A DNA stretch of 64,000 bases. It comes from Pascua guehoae (Eukaryota; Basidiomycota; Tremellomycetes; Trichosporonales; Trichosporonaceae). Positions within the stretch are counted from its first letter, which is position 1; the number at the start of each line of letters is the position of its first letter. Both the position numbers and the translations under genes were made by a program. This document shows, piece by piece, positions 1 to 11,446 of this stretch. The notes below the pieces were generated by a model, which was not told the origin of the DNA, ran no database searches, and was given only the letters and a program-made list of their open reading frames with translations. Location of the stretch: assembly GCA_001600415.1 (NCBI GenBank), contig BCJX01000007.1, forward strand, positions 372,999 to 436,998, in the 5' to 3' direction.

Positions 1-262
1 CAACAAAAGGTCAAATGAGGCGTGTCGGACATGGCCGCAATCCCGGAGCCCCGACGCACCTCGCTTAAATTCCCCTCCAGAGCCACTCACTACGTACTGC
101 CCCTCCACCCTTTGACTCCACTCGTCGTCGTCGTCATTTGACCTTTTCTCACTGCAACACTGGATCTTGCTATAACGGACGACGCCACGCCCGTATCTGA
201 CCTTTTCCACCTCTAGTATTTGGCTTTTGACCCCCACCTTTCGCTTGACATTCCTGCACACT
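1..262. promoter_or_regulatory. Upstream region of the SSADH gene
   Basis: No gene is visible. This is the presumed promoter and 5' leader of the dehydrogenase that starts at 263. It is CT/CA-rich with short GTC repeats near 120-140. I see no clear TATA box. Confidence 0.4.
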
Positions 263-2316
263 ATGCGCTCGGTCGTCGTTCGTCCTGCCGTTAAAGGCGC
301 GCGTGTGCGGACGCTTGTCGCCCCCACTCGCACTACTGCTCTTCGCTCTTTCCACCTCACTGCCACCCGCACCACCACCAGTACACCCACTCAGCCTCTC
401 GCCACTCCCCGGGTACTACTGTCGCGCACGATGAGCAACTGGCCTACTAAGATTAGCGCCGAGAACCCTGTGAGTGTGGTTGGTTGAAGAGTCGAGTTGC
501 TGGACACGCTCGGGGGGAGCGCGGGGTGGGTTGGGTGTTGACTGAGTGCCGTGTGTCAGGGACGGAGACACTGGGATATGGTGACTTGCGGGTTCGTTGG
601 GTGGCCCTCACATGGGGAGCTTGTGTGGTGGTTGTGACGAGTGCCGCGGTGAAATTGTTGCCCCCGCCGCCCTCCTGTTCCTGCTGGGTAGCGTTGGACT
701 ACTGGCGGTCCTACGAACCTTCAACCCCCTGTTCATTGATCCCCCGGCCCCCCACTCCCCTCATCTCACCCCTCCTCCTGCCTCCCCTGCCCCCACACCT
801 CCTGGACCCCCGCTCTGCCTGCGGCTATACGCTGTCCGATCCCCATGCTGACCCCCAGCTCGGTCTCGACGACCCATCGCTCTTCATTCAGAAGGGCATC
901 ATCGACGGCCAGTTTGTCGACTCGTCTGACGGCTCGACGTTTGACGTCTTTGACCCATGGTCTGGCAAGAAAATCGGCTCTGTCCCCGACATGACGGTCG
1001 AGGACACACGGCGGGCCATCGACGTTGCGGCCGAGACGTTCAAGACGTGGAAGAAGACGTCGATCCTCGAGCGGCAGCAGATCATGTACAAGCTGTTCAA
1101 GCTGTTCAACGACAATGCCAACGACATTGCGCGCCTGATTGTGTGGGAGAACGGCAAGGCGTGGTCGGACGCAATCGGCGAAGTGACCTACTCTGCGTCG
1201 TATGTCAACTGGTTTGCAGGCGAAGCGACGCGCATGTACGGCGAGGTCGTGCCGAGCGCAATTGCGGGCCAGCGCAACGTGGTCATCAAGCAGCCCGTGG
1301 GCGTGTGCTCGCTCCTCGTGCCGTGGAACTTTCCCGCGGGGATGGTGACCCGCAAGGTGGCACCCGCGCTCATTACGGGATGCACGGCTGTGGTCAAGGT
1401 CCCGTCCGAGACGCCGTTTACAAACCTGGCCGTCATGGAGCTCATGAAGCGCGCTGGCGTACCCGACGGCGTCGTGAATGTGATTACGACGGAAAAGCAC
1501 CTCGAGGCCGTCGGCAAGGAGCTCACGACCAACCCTACCGTCCGCAAGGTGTCGTTTACGGGCTCGACGCGTGTCGGCAAGCTCCTCGCCGAGCAGGCCG
1601 CGGGAACGGTCAAGAAACTCTCGCTCGAGCTCGGCGGCAACGCGCCGTTTATCGTCTTTGAAGACGCCGACATTCCCACCGCCGTCGCGGGCGCGATTGC
1701 GTCCAAGTTCCGCGGCTCGGGCCAGACGTGCGTGTGCGCCAACCGCCTCTACATCCACGAAGACGTCTACGACGAGTTTGCGCGCCAGCTCGCCGACAAG
1801 GTGCGCGCATTCAAGGTCGGGTCCGGGTTCGACGAGGGCGTCACGCACGGCCCGTTGATCCACGAGCGCGCAGCGGAAAAGGTCAAAGCACACATTGACG
1901 ACGCGGTCAGCCGCGGCGCCAAGGTCCTCGTCGGCGGAGAGATCAAGGGCACGGCCGTCCAGCCGACTGTCCTCGTCGACGTGCCCCAGGACTGCATTGT
2001 CAACAAGGAAGAGACGTTTGGGCCCCTCGCGTGCCTCATCAAGTTTAGGGACGAGGCGCACGTCATTGACCTCGCCAACGATACAGAGTTTGGCCTCGCG
2101 GGCTACTTTTTCTCGCGCGACGCAGACCGCATCTGGCGCGTCGCAGAGGAGCTCGAGGTCGGCATGGTCGGCGCCAACACGGGCGCGTTTTCCCAGGCGT
2201 TTATCCCCTTTGGCGGCGTAAAGGAGTCGGGGTACGGCAAGGAGGGAGGACATGAGGGAACCGACGAGTATCTTATCAAAAAGATGGTCGCGTTTGGGCG
2301 CGCAAAGGCAGACTAG
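263..2316 (+). CDS. UGA2: Succinate-semialdehyde dehydrogenase (NAD(P)+), GABA shunt
   Basis: Aldehyde dehydrogenase that oxidises succinic semialdehyde to succinate, the last step of GABA breakdown. Two exons, 263-469 and 859-2316, give 554 aa. The intron has a GTGAGT donor and a CTGAC...CAG end. Exon 2 opens with LGLDDPSLF and carries the catalytic Glu (ELGGN, about residue 326), the catalytic Cys (GSGQTCVCANR, about residue 360) and the usual C-terminal GGVKESGYG block. The extra GQTCVCANR cysteine pattern is typical of SSADH rather than general ALDHs. The first ~55 residues are Arg/Thr/Ser-rich with no acidic residue, which suggests a mitochondrial presequence. A second in-frame ATG at 431 (MSNWP) would give a cytosolic form of usual family length. 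The 389-nt intron is long for this window. The family is certain; the N-terminus is inferred. Confidence 0.93.
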
Positions 2317-2847
2317 AATGGACTGGAGCTGGACCGTGGCGTTTGGTGGTTGGTGGCGATCGGTGGCGAGGTGTGCATTGTACTGTACGATAGGTTGGCG
2401 AGCATGTTACCAGTTTTGAAGCTTGCGCAAGGGGGTAATGTTGGTCATGCAAAGTCGGGATCGCGGCGTTGGGGAGTGTACAGGCGCTGGTGCTGCAGCA
2501 CCAGCACCAGCACCAGCACCAGCACCAGCACCAGCACCAGCACCAGCACCAGCACCAGCACCAGCACCAGCACCAGCACCAGCACCAGCACCAGCACCAG
2601 CACCAACAAGCGCGTCGGACCCACACGGTGCACGCTGCCGCCCCCTTAGGCGCCTCGGACCAAAGCCTCGGCGGGCACAAAGGACCACGAGCGCGCGATG
2701 GCCGCGCCCCACGCCGCACCCGCTGCTCACCCAGGTGTACATGCGTACACGTGCTCGGGGTCGGGGCACGGGCGTAAACCAGCCATCCATCCCCCCCCCC
2801 CCCCCCTCCAGCTCCCAGCATCGGCCCCACTGGCCCCACAAACCGTC
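2317..2847. other. Intergenic region with hexanucleotide repeat
   Basis: 3' flank of the dehydrogenase gene. It holds the AGCACC repeat listed separately and a C-run near 2790-2808. The open frames across it are repeat artefacts such as Ser-Thr, Ala-Pro or Gln-His runs. Confidence 0.6.
2487..2604. repeat. (AGCACC)18 hexanucleotide tandem repeat capped by an 18-bp palindrome
   Basis: Eighteen perfect AGCACC units run from 2497 to 2604. The left edge (2487-2504) is a perfect 18-bp palindrome centred on CTGCAG, so one strand can fold back on the start of the array. All six frames stay open through it, which explains the spurious ORFs there. Confidence 0.95.
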
Positions 2848-2940
2848 GGCGGGGTAGGAAAGTGGTTACTCCGCCTCCCTGCTACCTGCTAGCCAAGGAG
2901 GTGCCCTCTGGGCGCGCGTGTTCGAATCACGTCTCCGTCG
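2848..2940 (+). tRNA. tRNA-Ser(GCU) with an 11-nt intron
   Basis: The acceptor halves GGCGGGG (2848-2854) and CTCCGTC (2933-2939) pair fully with two G-U wobbles. D-arm GGA/TCC follows. The anticodon stem CCTCC/GGAGG encloses loop CTGCTA+A with anticodon GCT at 2881-2883, and an intron at 2885-2895 after position 37. A long variable arm (GCCC/GGGC) marks a class II serine tRNA. The T-arm is GCGTG-TTCGAAT-CACGT. Discriminator G is at 2940. Confidence 0.9.
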
Positions 2941-3995
2941 TACCATTGTCCCCCGGCCGGTCGGCTGGGCGTGTCTTCTTTTGTCCCCTACATTAGCAGA
3001 ACAATGCGGGACGAGCTGCCACAAAGGTGTGGAGTCTGCCACTTTGGCTCGAGGCGCGCCTCAGGACCATGTGGGGTGGAACAAACCCCGGCCGCCTGTA
3101 TCACAACCATCTTCAGCGGCACTATCTCCTTTGGAGGCACCCTTTTCCTACAGTATCGACGTGCGGGGCCACCTCGTTACGAGCTCTAGAACCGGCCACC
3201 GCGGCGGCAGTAGGCTCATCGGAGCACCTGTACGGCTAGGGCTCCACTGGCATGCTGGCAGCGCTTTGGGCGTGGGATACCCTACCATGCGCGCCATGCG
3301 GCCAATATTACTAGCCCGCGGGCACGGGGGATCGCCGCAACCCCCACGCGGCGGATCCGGCAGTGCCCCCATCAACGACTGGGAACCCCGCCGGCGACGC
3401 TCTGCGGCGCGTGCGGCGTCTGGTGCTGTAATCTCGACGCGGCAAGCTAGAGAGGACGGCCATGTCCGATCTCGGCCATTTTTTCTTCCATCTTGATCCT
3501 CGCTAGCTTTGGGTGGGCTCTGGGCGGCTCGGACGTGTGGTGCCCGGCCGCTTGTTTCCACCCACATTCGAGACAGACAGTGGTGGCGGGTTGAGGGTGT
3601 GATGTGCAGTACAGGCATGCACAAAGGCGCTGCCAGGCCGCACGTGAAGGTAATGAAGGGGTGCCAGAATCGGTCGATAAGCCGGACCGTCGTCCGACAC
3701 ACCGACGTTCGGCCAGTTTAAAACCTGCCGAAGGTCGGCCACCGTCACCAGTCAGCAGGTGGCAGGATGTAGAGCACCATTACGGAAAGCGCAATGCATC
3801 TCGCAGTGTGTGATGCTACTCGGTGGGTACATAAGGCCGCAAAAACAATGTTGGGCGCTCACTGCCAGCTTTAGCAACTGTGCAACTCAGACGCTTCTTG
3901 ACCTATCCACCCACGCCCTCTCGCCACACCCCAACGTCATTTCCGCACCACGTGCAACAACATCGGCCCTTTGCGTTTCAACACCACCACTTGCC
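2941..3995. other. Intergenic, no supported gene
   Basis: About 1 kb between tRNA-Ser and the PhyH gene. Frames are broken, and the ORFs on both strands lack recognisable motifs or convincing splice continuations. The distal part is the PhyH gene promoter/leader. Confidence 0.5.
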
Positions 3996-5523
3996 ATGAC
4001 GGTCGACAAGTCTGCGCCCCGCAGGCAGCTGTACCCGACCGAGGGGCGTGTGCAGCCTGCGTCCCGCCACAAGCGGCCGTTTACGGATGCCGATATTGAC
4101 GTGTTCCAGGAGATCTGTGAGTGGTACTGTGCTTGGGGCGGCTTCCCTTTGGTCCCGGTGCAGCACAGGGGAGGACGGAGTGTGACGATATATGCGAGGA
4201 GAGCGACAGGACAAGGCTCTCGTGTCAAAGGAAAGTGATTTGTGCCCTTGTGGTGGCCGATCGCTTTGCTAGACCAACACCGCTTGGTACTTGACCGCCA
4301 ACTGTGGGAAGCTGGGAGTCTTGTCGAGTCTGAATACCCGCTGACCCAAAGGCTCGCAAAAGACAGACCCGGCAGAGTACCCGCTCGCAGCAGACGTGCA
4401 GTGCAACGCGGTCATCTACGACGGTGCCGCGCTGCGCGCCGCGGCGCGTGGTAGCACCGAGGAGCGGGACGCGCTCATGGCCGAGCTGCACAAGTGCCTC
4501 CTGCACGGTCCTGGCGTGTTTGCGATCCGGGACGCTGTTCCCGTGGACATTGTCGAGCGCGCGTCTGGGGCTTTCCAGCAAATCATCGCCGAGGAGAAGA
4601 CACGCACCGGTGCGCGCGGGGACCACTTTGCGCCTGCGGGCAAGAATGACCGGATCTGGAATGCGTTCCAGAAACACGCGGCGGCGGACCCGGCGGGGTT
4701 TGTGGAATACTACGCCAACGACGTGCTGGCGCTCGTGTGTGAGAGCTGGCTCGGGCCCGGGTACCAGGTGACGGCGCAGGTGAATGTGATCAAGCCGGGG
4801 GGCAGGGCGCAGGAGCCGCACCGCGACTACCACTTGGGGTTCCAGGACGAGACGACGGCGGCGCGGTTCCCGCTCGCGTCCCAGGTGGCGTCGCAGCTCC
4901 TCACGCTCCAGGGCGCAGTGGCACACACCGACATGCCGCTCGCGAGTGGGCCGACGCAGCTGCTCCCCTTTTCGCAGCACTTTGACTATGGGTACCAGGC
5001 CTACCGCCACGCAGAGTTTGTCGACGTCTTCCGCCGCAACATGGTCCAGCTCCCGCTCCACAAGGGCGACGCCCTCTTCTTCAACCCCGCCCTCTTCCAC
5101 GCCGCGGGCGACAATGACACGACAGACCTGCACCGCTCCGCAAACCTCCTCCAGGTCAGCGCGTGCTGGGGCCGCGCAATGGAGAGCGTCGACCGCCTCA
5201 AGATTGTCCGCGATACGTGGCAACATGTCCAGGCTTTCACCAACGGGGGAAAAGACGGAAAGACAAAGCCGCTCCCCACAGAAGTCGACGCGCTCACGGC
5301 CGCCATCTGTGAGGGCTACTCGTTCCCCACAAACCTCGACACGGACCCGCCCCCTCCCAACGGTGTAAGTCTGATGCAGGATAGGTTAGCAAGTGGCCCA
5401 GCTGACACGCAGCACTGCCCCCCGACCCAGCTTGATCTGGCGCGCGAGCTGCTCGCCCAAGGTGTCGACCAGGAGGAGGCGAGCGCAAAGCTGCAAGCAC
5501 AGGCGGCGAGGCGACAGGCATAA
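3996..5523 (+). CDS. Phytanoyl-CoA dioxygenase (PhyH) family protein
   Basis: Non-heme Fe(II)/2-oxoglutarate dioxygenase of the PhyH superfamily; the substrate cannot be told from sequence. Exons 3996-4116, 4352-5364 and 5431-5523 give 408 aa. The HxD iron motif lies in EPHRDYHLGF, the distal His in FNPALFHAAGDN, and the 2-oxoglutarate-binding Arg is probably in LHRSANLLQ. The N-terminus (VDKSAPRRQLYP) precedes FTDADIDVFQEIC, which continues exactly across intron 1 (GTGAGT...CTGACCCAAAG). Intron 2 is 66 nt, a multiple of three and stop-free, so retention would only insert 22 residues near the C-terminus. No signal peptide or PTS1 is evident (the end is ARRQA). It converges on the next gene. 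Confidence 0.85.
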
Positions 5524-5726
5524 TAATGTTTGAGGGACGGTATGAGTCATGCGTACGATAGCGCACCATGGACAGAGGTCCAGGCAAGAGATGAAAGGAC
5601 AATTCCTCGTCACAGTGTTTTTTCTACATCTCCTCACAACCGATCGCTGCAAACTGCAATGAATCAGCCTTGCAGACTAAACCTAGTACTTACAGTACAC
5701 AATGGTGGTTTTCGTTTTCTTTTCGA

Positions 5727-6692
5727 CTAGATCTCGTCGGGGTGGACCTCGCGGTATGTGTTAATGTCGAAGGTCTTGAAACGGTTCATAACCTCGCCGA
5801 GGTCGTTAGTGGTGAACAAGCCACTGTCGTGGAGTTTGCGTTCGACTTCGCTGCGGACCTGGGCGGCAAACCAGGCCTGCTCGTCCTTGTCAATGATGTC
5901 ACCCATCTGAACAAGATTGATGGTGCGGCCACTCATAAGAGCCGGGGCCAGAGGCCGACAGAACTGAATGTCTATGACATCGTCACTGATCGGGCGGTGT
6001 CGCCAGTTGGGGAAGGAAAGCGTGATTTCCGACACGGAACGAGGGAGGTGTTCGAACGTGCTGAACGGGATGAATTGGCTGAAGACAGTATTGATAACGA
6101 CAATCTTGCGCAGCGATGCTGGTACTTTGGACGGCGCGTCGTTCTCGATGATGAGCGTCGTGCATGGCGGGATCCATTCTTCGCTGGAATAGTAAAGGCG
6201 AGTAGTGTGGACTTTGCCGAGGAGCCCGAAAAAGAAGGCGGGGTGCTCGTCTGGCCACCCATACCGAGCGGGCTTGACGCAGAGGTAGTTGATAGGCGGG
6301 AGATGGCCAATCTGCATCGCCAGATCATGGTCAATGACGACGGTGAGTCGCGGGAGGCGCGGGGTGGGAGTGGTAGTGAGATAGATGGGGGTCGTATTAG
6401 GGCCGAACCCGCGGCTCTTAAGAGCGCTGAAGTCGGGGTGCTCGCACTCGGGGATCTCCCACTCGGGGATCTTGCACTCGCTGCTCTCGCCCTCGCTGCT
6501 CTCACACTCGCTGCTCTCGCACTCGCTGCTCTCGCACTCGTCGTCGATGCCGTCCACGGTGACGACGGACATGGCGGCGTCAATCGCCTCGCGCCAGTCG
6601 CGGTTGAGGCTGCGTGCCACACGCCAAGCGACGGGTTCGGTGAGAATCGCCTGGACAATGTGCGGGTAGGCGGATGCGTCGATGACGAGCAT
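5727..6692 (-). CDS. Hypothetical protein with acidic pentapeptide repeats
   Basis: Single-exon ORF of 321 aa from ATG at 6692. It opens MLVIDASAYPHIVQAIL, a start style I associate with large lineage-specific families in Trichosporonales (F-box/LRR-like; recollection, unverified). Around residues 50-75 is a run of E-C-E-S-S type pentapeptides ending in IPEWEIPECE. The rest is hydrophobic and LRR-like without a named domain. An upstream in-frame extension (to 6875) translates a CT-rich leader and is rejected as start. The function is unknown. Confidence 0.6.
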   Translation of the reverse strand: MLVIDASAYPHIVQAILTEPVAWRVARSLNRDWREAIDAAMSVVTVDGIDDECESSECESSECESSEGESSECKIPEWEIPECEHPDFSALKSRGFGPNTTPIYLTTTPTPRLPRLTVVIDHDLAMQIGHLPPINYLCVKPARYGWPDEHPAFFFGLLGKVHTTRLYYSSEEWIPPCTTLIIENDAPSKVPASLRKIVVINTVFSQFIPFSTFEHLPRSVSEITLSFPNWRHRPISDDVIDIQFCRPLAPALMSGRTINLVQMGDIIDKDEQAWFAAQVRSEVERKLHDSGLFTTNDLGEVMNRFKTFDINTYREVHPDEI

Positions 6693-7378
6693 GGTCGTGG
6701 CGGGTAGTTGGAAAGAGAGGGAGGAGAGAGGGAGAGAGGGGATGTGAAGGGAGAGAGAGAGGATGGGAAAGGAGAGAGTGAGATGATGGGAAGGACGAGA
6801 AAGGAAGGCAAATGGGTGAGGTGAGATATAGTAGGATGATGGATGACGAGGACAAACGAGGGAAGGATTTTGCAAACAAGAATGAGATCATGAGAGAGTG
6901 TGTAGAGGGCGTGCCAAACGCCCCACCGCCCGGCCGAGGGCCGAGGGGCAACAAAGGGTGGGTGTGCACATCATTCTTACCAGACGCAAGCACAGTAGCA
7001 TATGTACACGCCAGTCCAGCAAGCAGTGAGTGGCCTGGGCGACAATACTCACTGCAGCCGATAAATATGCTGGCAAATTAGTAGTGGACAATGCCCGCAG
7101 TACGCGGGCTGAACGACGACCACAACAGAGTATGCGAGTACGTGCATCGTGCCATGACTACTCTACAAATGCCCTCTACACAGCCCACTCTACAGACGAC
7201 CCCGCCCATGCGTACCAGCAGAGTTCCGTCAATCCTGTATCAACCAGGCTCACCAGCTCATCCCCTCCTGCGCTCCTCTCACCCACCCTCTCACGCCATC
7301 CACATGAACATCGGCGCATCGAGCCCAATGCCAGCTCGCCGAGGACGACGAGCCCATTCCCCACATCCCTCTCCTAGC
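6693..7378. other. Intergenic with polypurine tract
   Basis: Upstream region of the preceding minus-strand gene. 6705-6812 is a GA-rich tract (CT-rich on the sense strand), a typical leader of this genome. Nothing coding is seen in the remainder. Confidence 0.5.
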
Positions 7379-10300
7379 TCACGTCGCCCCGAGCGGGTCC
7401 CACGCCTTGGAATCGCCGCCTAGCGCAGCGGCAATCATGTCGTCGTCTGATGTCGTCTTGCTCTCCTTGTGCGCACTCGTCGCGGGAGGACCCGAAATGG
7501 CCGAGGCGGATAACGACGACGACGCCGCAGGACTCGAACTCGCGAGGCGCTCGTCTGCGAGTGTGAGATCCGCCAGTGCCGGGCGTTCTCCCCAAGGGTT
7601 CACATGGGCCCAGCTGTCCTTGCTGCTCTTGCGGGTAATGACCGACGCGTGGCCCGAGTGTGCGCTGCCCGTGCTCGACGCAGACGGTAAACTCGACCCG
7701 CGCGCCGGCGCTGTGATAGTGTGAGTGGCGTGGGTGTGGGTGTCGAGCGACCAGGGGTTGGACTCGGACGGGAGACGGACGGATGTGCGTGGCAGCGTCG
7801 TCGAGGCCTGACGGCTGGGCGTGCGGCCCTCGCCGATCCCGGTCCCCGGTGGCGCATACTCTTTGGAGTCTGCGCGGCCGGTAGAGAACATTTCGTCGCC
7901 GTCGGCGCCCTCGCGCATCTGCGCAAGCGCGTCGGTTGCACTGGCCTTGATGTGGCTGAATGCACTGAGGGCGCCGGTACTGAGGCCGTTGCCGATTTGC
8001 GACCAGTTCCAGCCCTGCGATGCGGCGGGTTTAGACCCAAAGCGGGCAAACGGAGACACGGGGGAGGCAGACGCGCCCACGGCCGCGGCGCTCGAGGCCG
8101 CTGGTGTAGGCGTGGACGCACCAGAGGCGAGCGAGTGGGACGAGTCGTGCCGCAGAGGTGCGGCCGACGGCGGGAGCGGGGAAGTACGTGGGAGAGGCGA
8201 GGCGCTACGCGGACGCAGAGGCGCGTCGGTCAGGGGGTTTGCAAGTGCCTCAGCGCTTGTTTGCCCGACGACACCCAGCGTACCCGGGAGAAACTGCCCT
8301 TGGCCATACCCGGGCGCGTCAGGAAACCGCGCGACGTGGGCGTTCATCTCGTCGTCGCTGCACTTGAACAGGCGGTGCCAGAACCGCACGTCCTTGGGGT
8401 CGGGGTAGAGCACGCCCTGGTCGGCGTCGGTGTCGCGCGAGTCGCGGTTATCGAGTTCGGGCTTGTAGTCTTCATTGGCATACCGCCTGCGCTGGGACGG
8501 CAGGTCGGACCAGTCCCACACCGACGTCGTGCGGTCAATGTACGCCTTGCGGCCGCCATGGGGCACGCGGCGCTGGCGCTCATTGTCAAAGAGGAACGTG
8601 CCAAACTGGCACGCATAGAGGTGGAAGTGGAGGTCGAGGAGGTAGTCTTCGTTGAACTCGAAGCGGTCCGGGTGCTGCCGCTGGATCTGGCGCACACAGT
8701 CGAGGAACTGGTGGAAGACGGGCGACACTTCCTTGAGGTGCGAGTTTGATGTAAACTGCTTGGAAATGGCGCCAAAGAGCGCCTGCGCACCCTTGACAGC
8801 GCCGGCAAAGTCGTCGTCGCTCTCGGCGCCGCCATCGAGGTGCTCTGGCGTGGCTGCAAACAACCGATCAGACGAGAGGTGGCCAGACCGTTGCAGGAAC
8901 ATGTGTCCAAATGCCAGCCAGTCCTTTTCCACTAGGACCTTGAACCCCTCAAACGTGCGGTAGTAGGGGTCCAGACACAACTGGGCAAGGGCGCTCAGCT
9001 GCGACGTACGGTCCCACCCGTCCGAGCAGTGGATGAGCACGTGTGACGAGTTGATGTGGATATTCTTGACAATCACGAGCGTGCCGTCGAGAACCGCCGC
9101 AATGTGCTTGAGCCAGCCGCTCTTTCGCAACTTTTCGCGGTCGACGGGTAATGATGCGGTCTGCGCTTCAACAAGCGCGTGTGCAATGGTGTTTAGACTG
9201 TTGCGCATAACGTGGATGTTGTCAATTCCGAGATACGCCTTATCTCCCCAGCGGTAGTGCTCCATGTTTTCCGACCCAGCACCCTTGGCGCGGTTCGCCA
9301 TGGCGTTGGCCGTTGGCCTCGCGTCAATGATCAGGTTGGTCGGTGTCGCGCCGTAGATGGCTGGTGGTGCAGACTGAACCGAGGGCGTCGTGGAGGGTGT
9401 TGGCGACACCGAACCGCTGCCGAACCCGTACCCAGTGTCGGGCGCGACGTGTGTGTGAAAGATACACTCGACGAGGAACTCGTCCTGGGCCGAGCGGGCC
9501 TGCTTGATACCGACCATGGGCTGTGACGACCGCGTGATCGATGCCTTGGCGTTAGCTATCACGGCCTTAGCGCTCCATCGCGGACTGGGGCAAAACCACG
9601 CCAGTATGCTCGCCGGCCGCGTCTTGACGGCCTGGAAGACTGGACTGGGTCGTCCGTTCGCAGAGGAAGGTGTTCCCGACGGCAGGAACAAGCCCACGCC
9701 GTTCTGACACTCTCCCCAAACACCTCGAAACTCACATGGTTGGCCCAGTGGAGGTATGTCAAGGCGGGGATGCGTGCCTTGCTGCGATGCTTTGCGGCGT
9801 ACGAGAGGACATTGTCGCTGATGCGACTCGGCACGACAAGCTTGGACGGATACGTGGGACAAAACAGATAGTCCTTGTTAATGTCTGTAAAGCGCCAGGC
9901 CTTTGTGCGCGCGCCGACGCCCTGGCGCGCAAACTCGATGCGGGGGTTGAAGGCCGACCAGCCGCTAATGGGCGTGTCGGGCGCGGCGGCCAGTGGTGGT
10001 ACGGGCGGTGCAACGTCGTCTGGGGACGCGGAGAGTGGCGAGAGTGGGTTGGACGCTACGCGCTGTTTCTCGCCCTTGGCGGACGGAAGACGCGATGTCG
10101 AGGTGGTAGGCGAACGCGGGAGCGTGTAGAAAAAGGCATATAGCTGCTCGACCGACTCTGTGCCATGTCAGCGACGTCGACGCCTCACGAGCACCGGGCG
10201 CGGCCATCGCGGCACCCGGCCTTGGCACCAGACCGGCTATGCTCCAGAGCCACTCGTGACCGCCGCAGCCACCAACGCAGTCCACTCACGGGCAACGGCG

Positions 10301-10686
10301 CAGTCGCGCACACTGGCCCACACGTCCTCGGCCCCGCCCTCGCGATCGCGCTCAAAGTAAAACGTGTACAGGTCAAACGTCTTGGTATCGACCTGGAGCG
10401 GGAAGAGGCTCGCGTCCGTGAGCCCCGGCGCGACCTGCGGGAGGCGCTGGCACATGATAATGGTCGGGTACGGCACCCAAATCTCATCCGCCGCAGCTGC
10501 TTCCGCCGCATCACCATCGGCGTCACCCGCGTCCTCGGACCCACTTGCGACGGGCGTCGGGGAGAAGAAGAGGTGGTGCGGCGTCAGGTGCAGCGTGCCG
10601 GTGGCGCGGATGCGAGCGTGCGGGGGCTCGCGCGACGTGCGCACGAGGACGACACGCTCGACCTTTGCGACGCGGAGGGCGTCCAT
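7379..10686 (-). CDS. YMR1: Myotubularin-related phosphoinositide 3-phosphatase
   Basis: Removes the 3-phosphate of PI3P/PI(3,5)P2 on endosomal membranes. Exons 10686-10290, 10157-9736 and 9544-7379 give 994 aa. Exon 1 encodes a GRAM/PH-like domain (DALRVAKVERVVLV... LTPHHLFFSP). Exon 2 has FNPRIEFARQGV and the CPTYPSKLVVP block. Exon 3 continues RSSQPMVG and then the active site HCSDGWDRT (CX5R, Cys about 446, Arg about 452). The C-terminal ~300 residues are Ser/Ala/Pro-rich and disordered, longer than in S. cerevisiae Ymr1. Both introns have GTGAG donors, and the second ends CTAACGCCAAG. An Asp/Ala-rich insert sits inside the GRAM domain. Confidence 0.92.
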
Positions 10687-11446
10687 CCCGGCGGTCGTTT
10701 GGTGCGAGGGCGAGAGAACTTGAAGAAAGGGGTATATGGGGGATAATCCAAAAGCAGTACAACAAAGAACGACGCGCAACTAGATTGTGCACCAGGCAGG
10801 TCGATGCATGCATGCTCAAGGCATGCCATGCCGGCCATGCCATGCCATGACGCAGGCACACACGCAACGTCGTGGGAGAGCAATCCAATTCTTATACGCG
10901 CCCCCCAATTAGTGGCACACCACCCATTCGGAAAGCTCTAGCTCTCCATCTCGTCTTCCGACCCACTCCGACAATCAAGAGTCCAAGACGGCACCACTGA
11001 TGGCGTCAACAGGCTCTGAGACAGCCGAACACGACATGCACCGTGCGCAACACAAGACACACCTACCCAGTGCCTCAGACAAGGCGCACAGCCGCCACCA
11101 CCTCACTCGTCCTGCCGTGAGCCGGGGGGGGCCATGGCTTGGGCGGACCGTGCCGCACGTCCCCTCCACCGGGCAGAGTCGGGAGTCGGAGAGACAATGG
11201 TGACAGCCTCAAGCCACCTGGTGACACACCCACATGAGCAAACAATCTAGATGAGGGTGTCACCAGTCTGACAACTCCCTGCGATATTGTTTACGAGGCA
11301 CTGAAAGGTCGATGGAGGAGAATCTCCGGTTCAGCAGTGGGTGCCAGTTGGGCTATTCGGACAACTCGCTCTCTCCTCTTCAGCAACAAGCAACGGGCAG
11401 AATCCAGACGTCCTAAATTGATATGCATTGTTGAATTTTTCCTCGT
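10687..11446. other. Intergenic between two minus-strand genes
   Basis: Promoter of the myotubularin gene plus the 3' flank of COX8. An imperfect run of ATGCC/GGCAT units lies at about 10806-10850. No gene is supported. Confidence 0.5.

Noticed and set aside
766..2253. 495-codon minus-strand ORF opposite SSADH
   Set aside because: Antisense shadow of a GC3-rich gene. It is rich in Arg/Leu/Val/Asp, with no domain, while the plus strand has complete ALDH motifs.
2276..2857. Overlapping ORFs on both strands across the AGCACC repeat (Ser-Thr, Ala-Pro, Gln-His, Cys-Trp, Leu-Val runs)
   Set aside because: Every frame is open through a hexamer repeat without stop codons, and the flanks carry no conserved sequence.
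2918..3702. ORFs of 184-192 codons between tRNA-Ser and the PhyH gene
   Set aside because: One overlaps the tRNA 3' half. Composition is random and no family motif or splice chain is seen.
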